Assembly (NCBI GenBank): GCA_038231615.1
Contig: JBBRLA010000247.1
Span: 1 to 11,101 of the forward strand
Length of the DNA stretch: 11,101 nt
Direction: 5' to 3'
Source of the DNA: JBBRLA01 sp038231615
Lineage (GTDB): Bacteria; Myxococcota_A; Polyangia; Palsa-1104; JAEUJZ01
Shown here: in pieces, positions 1 to 6,168 of the stretch
How the letters are laid out: every line of letters begins with the position of its first letter
How positions within the stretch are numbered: position 1 is the stretch's first letter
The notes under the pieces: generated by a model
What the model was told of the DNA's origin: nothing
The model's input: the letters and a program-made list of their open reading frames with translations, nothing else
Databases searched by the model: none
Translations under genes and position numbers: made by a program

Positions 1-393
1 CTCGCGCCCGGAGCGGGCAACGGCGGGGAAGCGGAAGCGCACGGTCTGCTGCGTCCCGCGCACCTGGACCCGTTCTTCCTTGGCCAGAAGCTTCACCCGG
101 CTTTGCACCTGCCGCGCCTTGGAAGCCTTGAAACGGAACCGATCGATGAATCGCTCGGTCTCCGCCCGTTGGGCGTCCTGCCGCTTCTTGCGCAACTCCA
201 GGTTGCGCTCCTCGAACAGTTCCAGCACCGCGTGGGAGATCCGGTGCATGCGGTCGCGCATCTCCTGGCTGTGCAGGGCGGACTTTGTCGCCTGCACGCC
301 GGCCACCACCGCCTGCGTCCGATCGTAGAGGCGGGCCTTGCGATGAAGCAGCGTGTCGGAAATCTCCGCCCGCAGGGCGTCGAGTTCGACCAT
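1..393 (-). CDS. ABC-F-like ATPase fragment (linker region), C-terminus outside window
   Basis: This minus-strand frame is open from the left edge and runs off it. I recognise it from the stretch ERFIDRFRFKASKARQVQSR (about residues 87-106 from the ATG at 393), followed by VRFRFP and RSGRE. These match the interdomain helical linker of ABC-F proteins (Uup/EttA-type translation factors) and the first strand of their second ABC domain. Codons have high third-position GC from about 441 down to 1, so the frame looks truly coded. The oddity is the N-terminus: before the linker there is only about 85 residues of charged helix (EISDTLLHRKARLYDRTQ, then LELFEERNLELRKKRQ). There are no Walker A, signature or Walker B motifs, so the first ABC module is absent. 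The start is uncertain: ATG at 393 is the first ATG, GTG at 420 is possible, and the frame stays open to 576. It could be an N-terminally truncated gene, a decaying copy or a single-ABC variant. Confidence 0.6.
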   Translation of the reverse strand, partial: MVELDALRAEISDTLLHRKARLYDRTQAVVAGVQATKSALHSQEMRDRMHRISHAVLELFEERNLELRKKRQDAQRAETERFIDRFRFKASKARQVQSRVKLLAKEERVQVRGTQQTVRFRFPAVARSGRE

Positions 394-563
394 GTAGCCC
401 TGGGCTTCCTGAATCCACACCTTGTCTGCCCAGAGTTCGTGGACAGGAGAATAGATAGCAAGCGCCGTTAGCGATGCGATACCGCGTCGCCCTGCTGCAG
501 GCCAGCGCGAGAGCAGGTCCGCGTCCTGGCAGGTGGAGATCCGCTGCCAGTCCTCGACAGTTA
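394..563. other. Intergenic region between GMC gene and ABC-F-like gene
   Basis: About 170 bases separate the GMC stop codon from the ABC-F-like start. On the minus strand third-position GC is high down to about 502 in the frame reading VTVEDWQRISTCQDADLLSRW, then drops abruptly. The more AT-rich stretch at about 445-475 is where a promoter for the ABC-F-like gene would be expected, but I see no convincing -35/-10 pair. A short CCTG-CAG-CAGG hairpin lies near 495-505 without a T-run, so it is not a good terminator. No RNA gene is recognisable. Confidence 0.5.
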
Positions 564-2264
564 CTATTTTGTCAGCGCCCGCTCAGGCGAACCTGGAAAA
601 AGCATGCCCGCGGCCACGCGGTACGCCAGCGCAACCACTGTCAGCGTTGGGTTGAACCCCGACGAGGTGGGGAAAAGCGAGCCATCGGCGGCCAGGAGGT
701 TGCCCACGTCGTGGAAGCGCCCCGATTCATCACAGACGCTGCGCTTCGGGTCTGTGCCGAAACGCAGCGTCCCCATCTGGTGGTCGGTGGCCGGTAGATC
801 CTCTACCGGGGCAATGGCCGCGTAGCGAGCCCCGGAGGCCCCCAGGATATCGAGCAGTTTGGGAGCGTAAAAGGCCTGCGCGCTCTGTTCGAAGGCGTGC
901 GCCCGATAAGTCACCCGGGCCACCGGCAGCCGGTCATAGTCGCGGATGTCCGGGTCCAGATCGACCCGATTGGTCCCCTGGGGCGCATCCTCCCCGAAAA
1001 GCGACATGATAATGGCCCGGTCGCGCCCGAACCCCTGGCGCAAAAGCGCCTTGAGCTGCGCCCCTGGCCCGATGTTGAGCTGGTGGCGGTAGTACATCGC
1101 CTCCTGGATCGGTCCCCCTGTCCCGCCGACCTCGACGATGCCGGAAAGCGGCCGTTGCACATCTCCGGCCACGCCGCGGAAGTCGCTGATCGCCACCGGT
1201 GAACCGCGCCCCCGGTAGCCGTGGATGCGCTCGTCGAACACCCCGATGGCCACCATGTGACTGTGGAAGGTCAGGTTGCGCCCCAAAAGGCCGCTGGAGT
1301 TTCCCACCCCGCCCGGGTCCGAGAGCAAGAGCAGGCGCGCATCTTCGATGGCGTTGGCGCAGAGTACGTAGCGGTCGGCCTGGAAGGTGCTACGCTGGCC
1401 GTCCCCATCAAGGCCCTCGGCCCCGATCACCTCGGTGCCGCTGGCCGACATCAACAGGCGCGTGACCCGGGTCTCTGTGTGAAGCTGGCAATGGCCCGAG
1501 AGCAGGGCCCGACGGAGGCTGGTCACCGGCGCGGAACCCTTGGCCTTGATCGGGCAGCCGAAGCCGCCACAGAAGCCGCACTCCACGCACGCCGGGCGAC
1601 CATCGTAGGGCCGCGAGTTCACTCCGCAGGGGAACGGAAAGGCGGTGTACCCCAGCCGGGCGGCGCCTCGGGTGATCAGTTGCCCATCGTAGGAGATGGG
1701 CCCGGGCGGCATCGGGAAAGGGGCACTGCGCGGCGGCTCGTTCGGGTCGGCGCCGGCTTGGCCTTGCACCCCGATCCGCTGTTCGGCAAACCGATAGAAG
1801 GGCTCCAGCGCGTCGTAGTCCACCGGCCAGTCGGCGAAGCTAGCGCCGCTGATCTCGGGCAGCAAGCTGCCCAGACGAAAGTCCTGCGGGCGGAAACGCG
1901 GCAGCTTCATGTCCGCGTGGACCGAGCCGCCGCCCACGGTCTTGGGGGGCGTATTCACCGGGCCGACGTAGATGCGAGCACCGTCGGCCTCGCTGCGGCG
2001 CCAGGTCTGCGGATCGACCAGCGGATCGGGGCCGAGCAGGCCGCGCCGGGACATCTTGATTTCGTCGCTGGACAGGAGCGGGGTCGGCATCTCCGGGGCG
2101 GGGTCGTCCAGCCCCTCGAAGTAGCTGGACCCGCCCTCCAGCACCAGCACGTCTTTGCCGTGGGCGGTGAGCAGCGCCGCCACCGCGGAGCCACTGGGGC
2201 CACTGCCGATGATCAGCGCGTCGAAATGGGCGAGAGCGCGGTTGCCCAGCACCTGGCTGCTCAA
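564..2264 (-). CDS. GMC-family FAD-dependent oxidoreductase (dehydrogenase large subunit)
   Basis: This 566-residue flavoprotein is predicted to oxidise an alcohol or sugar using FAD. The substrate cannot be told from sequence. The N-terminal Rossmann fold binds FAD through IIGSGPSGSAVA (G20, G22, G25) and the acidic end of the second strand (LVLEGG, about 41-45). GGGSVHADMKLPR (about 111-123) is the usual GMC FAD-contact loop. The C-terminal GMC domain carries DHQMGT (H495), NLLAADGSLFP and GFNPTLT (N538), giving the His/Asn catalytic pair of the family. A cysteine cluster, C226, C229, C232 and C237, resembles the Fe-S-binding stretch of the fructose, glucose and gluconate dehydrogenase branch; a cluster here is inference. 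There is no signal peptide, as expected if it is exported with its Tat-bearing partner encoded just upstream. The start is TTG, chosen because a strong AGGAGG lies 5 bases before it and it overlaps the partner's stop (TTGA). Confidence 0.9.
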   Translation of the reverse strand: MSSQVLGNRALAHFDALIIGSGPSGSAVAALLTAHGKDVLVLEGGSSYFEGLDDPAPEMPTPLLSSDEIKMSRRGLLGPDPLVDPQTWRRSEADGARIYVGPVNTPPKTVGGGSVHADMKLPRFRPQDFRLGSLLPEISGASFADWPVDYDALEPFYRFAEQRIGVQGQAGADPNEPPRSAPFPMPPGPISYDGQLITRGAARLGYTAFPFPCGVNSRPYDGRPACVECGFCGGFGCPIKAKGSAPVTSLRRALLSGHCQLHTETRVTRLLMSASGTEVIGAEGLDGDGQRSTFQADRYVLCANAIEDARLLLLSDPGGVGNSSGLLGRNLTFHSHMVAIGVFDERIHGYRGRGSPVAISDFRGVAGDVQRPLSGIVEVGGTGGPIQEAMYYRHQLNIGPGAQLKALLRQGFGRDRAIIMSLFGEDAPQGTNRVDLDPDIRDYDRLPVARVTYRAHAFEQSAQAFYAPKLLDILGASGARYAAIAPVEDLPATDHQMGTLRFGTDPKRSVCDESGRFHDVGNLLAADGSLFPTSSGFNPTLTVVALAYRVAAGMLFPGSPERALTK

Positions 2265-3124
2265 GAGAACCTCCTGCCGCCAAGGGCCGTGACCACCAGC
2301 ATGATCAGCTCGCGGGTATCGTCGCTGAGTGCATCCGGGTCGGGGCCGGGGTTGGGCCCGGTCAGCGGGGCCTCCGGACGGTCACGGTAAGCGCCCAGGC
2401 CGGGATCGTAGCCACTGAATCCCAGCGGCAGGGTATCACCCTCGAAGTGGACCAGGCGCCACCCGCCAAGGTCGCGGTTGCCACCGTACTCTGGCGCGCC
2501 CAGGACACCCTCCAGCATCAGATCGACAAGGGCGTTGCGGAAATCCTGCGGCGCGGTGCGGAACAATGTATTCAGCACCTCCGGGTCCAGCGTCTCCAGG
2601 GGCGACGGCGCGGCTTGCATCAGCTGGTGCAGACCGTCCCGGATGCGATCGCGCAGGCCCACCACCGGACCGAGCACGCCGTCGTTGGGGCCTCCTCCTG
2701 GGGTCGCCGCCGAGCCCCAAAGGCGCAGCCGCCAGCCAAGCGCCTGCACTCGATTGAGCGGCATAAAGGTGCGAAAACCGTTTTCCGGAAAGCGCGTCGA
2801 GGGCCCCCCGTCCGCGGCCGGGAAAGGGTAGCGCCCGGAGAAAGGGCCGCGAGGGTAGAGGCGCGGCGGGTCGGAGTCGAAGGCTGAGAGCAGGCCATCG
2901 AGATAGGCCACCGCGCCCAGGGCCGCCCCCCCGGGGGTATCGTCCGGCGGGATCATCTGGTCGGCGAGGGCGCCCAGAGCGCGAGCCTCTTCCGCAGTGA
3001 AGAAGGAGAGCGGGGCGTCCATCTGAGGTCCGCCGGGCTCGCTCTGGCAGCCCGCAGCAGCGACACTGACTGCCACCAACTGAATGAACTCTCGTCGGGT
3101 GACCACGCGGGAGTTATACCGCAT
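2261..3124 (-). CDS. Gluconate 2-dehydrogenase subunit 3 family protein, Tat signal and probable lipobox
   Basis: This 287-residue small subunit is expected to partner the GMC flavoprotein encoded immediately downstream, with which it overlaps by 3 bases. The N-terminus has a twin-arginine motif (TRREFIQL, R10-R11), a short hydrophobic stretch and AAAGC ending at C26. It would therefore be exported folded and perhaps lipid-anchored; Ala at -3 makes the lipobox imperfect. Family features are LADQMIPPDDTPGGAALG (about 53-70, typical of the subunit 3 domain) and APEYGGNRDLGGWRLVHF (about 210-227). In known relatives the small subunit carries the catalytic subunit across the membrane by hitchhiking. 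I chose the ATG at 3124 because it puts RR near residue 10. An in-frame longer start at 3202 would add a non-signal leader and run back into the nuo promoter; a GTG a few codons inside (about 3106) is also possible. No cytochrome c subunit gene is adjacent. Confidence 0.87.
   Translation of the reverse strand: MRYNSRVVTRREFIQLVAVSVAAAGCQSEPGGPQMDAPLSFFTAEEARALGALADQMIPPDDTPGGAALGAVAYLDGLLSAFDSDPPRLYPRGPFSGRYPFPAADGGPSTRFPENGFRTFMPLNRVQALGWRLRLWGSAATPGGGPNDGVLGPVVGLRDRIRDGLHQLMQAAPSPLETLDPEVLNTLFRTAPQDFRNALVDLMLEGVLGAPEYGGNRDLGGWRLVHFEGDTLPLGFSGYDPGLGAYRDRPEAPLTGPNPGPDPDALSDDTRELIMLVVTALGGRRFS
2270..2275 (-). promoter_or_regulatory. Ribosome binding site of GMC gene (AGGAGG)
   Basis: On the minus strand AGGAGG sits 5 bases before the TTG at 2264, inside the last codons of the upstream gene. 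It decides the unusual TTG start over the GTG four codons later and indicates translational coupling of the two subunits. Confidence 0.8.
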
Positions 3125-3162
3125 ACCTTTGTCCACAACGAGCAAAAAGCGGAGCGGCCAGG

Positions 3163-3191
3163 CCCCGCGGGGTAGGGCCAAAGCGACGTCG
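3163..3191. promoter_or_regulatory. Two palindromes upstream of nuo promoter (CCCCGCGGGG and CGACGTCG)
   Basis: CCCCGCGGGG (3163-3172) and CGACGTCG (3184-3191) are perfect palindromes in the divergent gap. The second ends 4 bases before the nuo -35. They could be operators, or for the first a hairpin in the leader of the minus-strand operon. Both are short and GC-rich, so chance is not excluded. Confidence 0.3.
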
Positions 3192-3197
3192 GCGTTT

Positions 3198-3216
3198 GAC
3201 ACCCCCTCGACACCCC
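3198..3216 (+). repeat. Direct repeat GACACCCC x2 within the nuo promoter
   Basis: GACACCCC occurs at 3198-3205 and again at 3209-3216. The copies are 11 bases apart, one helical turn. The first overlaps the -35 and the second fills the rest of the spacer. Two half-sites on the same face of the DNA could bind a regulator, or the repeat may be a small duplication. Confidence 0.5.
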
Positions 3217-3222
3217 ATTATA
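3217..3222 (-). promoter_or_regulatory. Candidate minus-strand -10 element (TATAAT) for the GMC operon
   Basis: The minus strand reads a perfect TATAAT at 3222-3217, overlapping the plus-strand -10 of the nuo promoter. I find no good -35 at 16-18 bases upstream. If used, transcription would start near 3210 and give a leader of about 85 bases to the ATG at 3124. Confidence 0.45.
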
Positions 3223-3249
3223 TTCGCGTCGGAGCAAACGAGGCCCCAC

Positions 3250-3651
3250 ATGTCCGTCGATTACGCCCCCACGCTGGTTGCAATCCTCTTTGGCATCGGA
3301 TTTTCGCTGGCGTTTCTCGCCCTGGCGATGTTCCTCGGCCCCAAGCGAGACGGCGAGGAGAAGCTCGCCCCCTTCGAGTGCGGCTCCGAGCCGATCGGCT
3401 CGCCTCGCATCCGATTTTCGGTCAAATTCTACCAGGTGGCGATCTTGTTTCTGGTGTTCGACATCGAATCGGCGTTCCTGTACCCGTGGGCGGTCCAGTT
3501 CCGGCGGCTCTCGTGCATCGGGCCGCTTGTCAACAACATGTGCATGGGCACAGTGACGTTCTTCGGATACACGGAGATGCTCGCGTTCATCGCCACCCTG
3601 GCGGTGGCCCTGGCCTATGTATGGCGCAAGCGGGCCATCGGGTGGGGCTAA
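3250..3651 (+). CDS. nuoA: NADH-quinone oxidoreductase subunit A
   Basis: NuoA is a 133-residue inner-membrane subunit of complex I lying beside the quinone channel with NuoH. Three membrane segments are visible: about 8-29, 60-80 and 104-124. The diagnostic cytoplasmic loop and second helix read KLAPFECGSEP (38-48, with the conserved C44) and RFSVKFYQVAILFLVFDIE (55-73, with the conserved acidic pair D71/E73). The length is normal for the family. The ATG at 3250 was chosen because GAGG lies 6 bases upstream and the start fits the promoter; a longer in-frame start at 3196 would begin on the -35 itself. It is the first gene of the nuo operon, 9 bases before nuoB. The loop between helices 2 and 3 carries two cysteines (C89, C98) on the predicted periplasmic side, which I do not regard as typical. 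Confidence 0.96.
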   Translation: MSVDYAPTLVAILFGIGFSLAFLALAMFLGPKRDGEEKLAPFECGSEPIGSPRIRFSVKFYQVAILFLVFDIESAFLYPWAVQFRRLSCIGPLVNNMCMGTVTFFGYTEMLAFIATLAVALAYVWRKRAIGWG

Positions 3652-3660
3652 GGTAGGACC

Positions 3661-4184
<524 letters not shown>

Positions 4185-4185
<1 letters not shown>

Positions 4186-4212
4186 CCGATGAAAGTAGAC
4201 CGATGAAAGCCG
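4185..4212 (+). repeat. 14-base imperfect tandem duplication at the nuoC start
   Basis: ACCGATGAAAGTAG (4185-4198) is followed directly by ACCGATGAAAGCCG (4199-4212), 12 of 14 bases identical. Each copy contains an ATG. The second ATG starts nuoC. The first (4189) opens ATG AAA GTA GAC CGA TGA, a five-codon frame (MKVDR) whose TGA overlaps the nuoC ATG. No Shine-Dalgarno sequence is obvious before either. Confidence 0.75.
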
Positions 4213-4694
4213 ATCTGGCCAAGCTGGCCGAGCACTTCCACAACGAGGTGGTCGCCACCCACAGCGACCATGGAGACGAGACCGCGGTGGTCCTGGGCTC
4301 GCACCTGACCGAGGTCATGCGCTGGCTCAAGGATTCCCAGGGCTATGACTTCTTGGTCGACGTCACCGCCGTGGACTACCTGGGGCGCGACCTGCGCTTC
4401 GAGGTCGTCTACCACCTGCGCTCCATGGCCACCGGCGGGCGCCTGCGCATCAAAGTGCAGCTCGGCCAGATCGAGGACGGGCCGCCTCCCGAAGTAGACA
4501 GCGTCTGCTCCCTGTGGCCCACCGCCGACTGGCTGGAGCGGGAGGTCTGGGACATGTACGGCATCAAATTCGTCGGCCATCCCGATCTGCGGCGCATCCT
4601 GCTTTATGAAGAGTTCGTCGGCCACCCGCTGCGCAAAGACTATCCCAAGGAGAAGCGGCAGCCGCTGGTCCGCCGGGAGAACCTCCTGCCCTGA
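4203..4694 (+). CDS. nuoC: NADH-quinone oxidoreductase subunit C (30 kDa subunit)
   Basis: NuoC is a 163-residue hydrophilic subunit of the connecting arm. It pairs with NuoD and has no cofactor. The family signature is clear near the C-terminus: EREVWDMYGIKFVGHPDLRR (112-131) followed by FVGHPLRKDYP (about 138-148). The N-terminal half shows the usual alpha/beta core, including FLVDVTAVDYLGR. It is a separate gene, not fused to nuoD as in E. coli. The start is ATG at 4203, just 17 bases after the nuoB stop. No strong ribosome binding site is seen, so translation may depend on coupling with nuoB or with the five-codon frame that ends on this ATG. The stop at 4692-4694 is followed by 50 bases before nuoD. 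Confidence 0.96.
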   Translation: MKADLAKLAEHFHNEVVATHSDHGDETAVVLGSHLTEVMRWLKDSQGYDFLVDVTAVDYLGRDLRFEVVYHLRSMATGGRLRIKVQLGQIEDGPPPEVDSVCSLWPTADWLEREVWDMYGIKFVGHPDLRRILLYEEFVGHPLRKDYPKEKRQPLVRRENLLP

Positions 4695-4744
4695 CGAGAA
4701 TAGGACCGAAGTCCCTGGGGCCCGCCTGCGCGAAAGTGAATCAA

Positions 4745-6112
4745 ATGGCACAGACCACCGAGGTAACCACGAAAGACCGGCCCAAAGGGCCGGGCAGCGA
4801 CCCGAAGAAGATCGTCTTCGGCATGCCCACCCCGGAAGAGGCGGTCAACGAGCAGGCCCGCGAGCTGCGGTCGCAGCGCGGCCCCCTGCAAAAGGAATGG
4901 GGCAAGCAGTCTGTCGAGGAGGACGAGGACTCCGAGCTGCCCACCGAGCCCATGACCATCAACATGGGCCCCTCGCACCCGGCCACCCACGGCACCGTGC
5001 GCATCGTTCTCACCGTCGATGGCGAGACGGTGCAGGACGCCGACGTGCAAGTCGGCTACCTGCATCGCTGCTTCGAAAAAGAGGCCGAGTACGCCACCTG
5101 GACCCAGGTCTTCCCCTACACCGACCGGCTGAACTACGTCTCGCCGCTGCTGAACAACGTCGGCTACGCCATGGCCGTCGAGAAGCTCATCGGCATCACC
5201 GACCGCATCCCCGAGCGGGCGCAGTACATCCGCGTTCTGGTGGGCGAGATGGCCCGCATCGCCGATCACCTGACCTGCCTGGCCGCCTCGGCGATGGAGG
5301 TCGGCGGCTTCACCCCCTTCCTGTGGATGATCAAGGCGCGCGAGTGGCTGTGGGAGCTTTTGGAAGAACTGACCGGCGCCCGCATGACCCATTCGTACGT
5401 GCGCGTCGGCGGGGTGCAGGACGACCTGACCCCCGACTTCGACCCGCGCCTGCGCGACATCCTCAAGCGCAGCCTTGAGGCCCTCCACGACGCGGAGAAG
5501 CTGCTGGTGAAGAACCGCATCTTCCGCGACCGCTTCGACGGGGTGGGCAAGTTCTCCGCGGCGGACGCCATCGCCTATGGCTGGACCGGCCCATGCCTGC
5601 GCTCCACCGGCGTGCCGTATGACGTGCGCAAGGACCACCCCTACCTGGTCTACGATCGCTTCGACTTCGACGTGCCCGTCGGCTCCGTCGGTGACAACTT
5701 CGACCGCTACGCGGTGCGCCTGGAGGAGATCCGCCAGTCGATGCGCATCCTCTTGCAGGCTTTGGACCAGATCCCGCCGGGCCCGGTGCAGATCGACGAT
5801 CCCCGGATCTCCCTGCCGCCCAAGCGCGAGGTCTACAACACCATCGAGGGGATGATCAACCACTTCAAGATCATCGTCGACGGCATCAAGGTCCCGCCGG
5901 GGGAGATTTACTCCTACACCGAGGGCGGCAACGGCGAACTCGGGTTCTACATCGTTTCCGACGGGACCGGGAAGCCCTACCGGTGCCGCGTGCGCCCCCC
6001 GTGCTTCATCCTCATGCAAAGCCTGGCCAAGATGATCAAGGGCGGCGGCATCGCCGACATTGTCCCAACCTTCGGCATGATCAACATGATCGGCGGCGAG
6101 TGCGACCGATGA
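4745..6112 (+). CDS. nuoD: NADH-quinone oxidoreductase subunit D (49 kDa subunit)
   Basis: NuoD (455 residues from this start) forms the quinone-reduction cavity with NuoB. Family landmarks are NMGPSHPATHG (73-83), GYLHRCFEKEAEY (104-116), PYTDRLNYVSPLLNN (124-138), EKLIGI, the RPPCF motif near the C-terminus and the typical final CDR. The histidines of PSHPATHG sit in the quinone pocket in known structures. Two oddities stand out. First, there is an extension of about 50 residues before the conserved core, rich in charge and ending in the acidic run EEDEDSELP (58-66). Second, Cys109 stands where glycine is common in YLHRGFEK-type motifs. A GTG at 4736 in the same frame would add three residues; neither start has a strong ribosome binding site, and I prefer the ATG. 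The stop overlaps the start of a 19-codon frame (ATGA). Confidence 0.96.
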   Translation: MAQTTEVTTKDRPKGPGSDPKKIVFGMPTPEEAVNEQARELRSQRGPLQKEWGKQSVEEDEDSELPTEPMTINMGPSHPATHGTVRIVLTVDGETVQDADVQVGYLHRCFEKEAEYATWTQVFPYTDRLNYVSPLLNNVGYAMAVEKLIGITDRIPERAQYIRVLVGEMARIADHLTCLAASAMEVGGFTPFLWMIKAREWLWELLEELTGARMTHSYVRVGGVQDDLTPDFDPRLRDILKRSLEALHDAEKLLVKNRIFRDRFDGVGKFSAADAIAYGWTGPCLRSTGVPYDVRKDHPYLVYDRFDFDVPVGSVGDNFDRYAVRLEEIRQSMRILLQALDQIPPGPVQIDDPRISLPPKREVYNTIEGMINHFKIIVDGIKVPPGEIYSYTEGGNGELGFYIVSDGTGKPYRCRVRPPCFILMQSLAKMIKGGGIADIVPTFGMINMIGGECDR

Positions 6113-6168
6113 CCCAACCCAAAGTGTCCCTCATGAACCCCCCTCATGAAGGCTGCGTGAGTGCCTGA
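6109..6168 (+). CDS. 19-residue mini-ORF coupled to nuoD and nuoG
   Basis: The frame encodes MTQPKVSLMNPPHEGCVSA. Its ATG overlaps the nuoD stop by four bases (ATGA). Its TGA overlaps the nuoG ATG by one base (TGATG). It fills the whole 55-base nuoD-nuoG gap and lies where nuoE and nuoF normally sit. I recognise no domain; it has one cysteine and no hydrophobic segment. The simplest reading is a translational relay that carries ribosomes from nuoD to nuoG, which lacks a strong ribosome binding site of its own. A functional small protein or pure chance are alternatives. Confidence 0.4.
   Translation: MTQPKVSLMNPPHEGCVSA
6128..6153 (+). repeat. 13-base imperfect tandem duplication before nuoG
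   Basis: CCCTCATGAACCC (6128-6140) is followed directly by CCCTCATGAAGGC (6141-6153), 11 of 13 bases identical. Because 13 is not a multiple of three, the duplication shifts the reading frame of the mini-ORF. With a single copy the frame would stop 8 bases before the nuoG ATG instead of on it. Confidence 0.65.

Larger units (their letters stand above)
3196..3224 (+). promoter_or_regulatory. Housekeeping (sigma-70 type) promoter of the nuo operon
   Basis: The -35 is TTGACA (3196-3201, perfect consensus). The spacer is exactly 17 bases. The -10 is TATATT (3219-3224, one mismatch to TATAAT). The predicted start is near 3231, giving a leader of about 19 bases to the nuoA ATG, with GAGG at 3240-3243 as ribosome binding site. 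Such a near-consensus promoter suits strong constitutive expression of complex I. Confidence 0.82.

Noticed and set aside
93..471. Open frames on both strands at the left end other than the ABC-F-like one
   Set aside because: One is strongly arginine/serine-rich and neither has motifs, while the overlapping frame contains the ABC-F linker.
1221..2390. 389-codon plus-strand open frame opposite the GMC gene
   Set aside because: It is antisense to a well-supported flavoprotein and has no recognisable motif or ribosome binding site.
4703..4714. GGAC-CGAA-GTCC hairpin between nuoC and nuoD
   Set aside because: A four-base stem without a T-run is too small to be a terminator; it could at most affect local mRNA structure.
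4640..6019. 459-codon minus-strand open frame opposite nuoD
   Set aside because: It mirrors the nuoD codon pattern and shows no domain; it is a GC-driven shadow.
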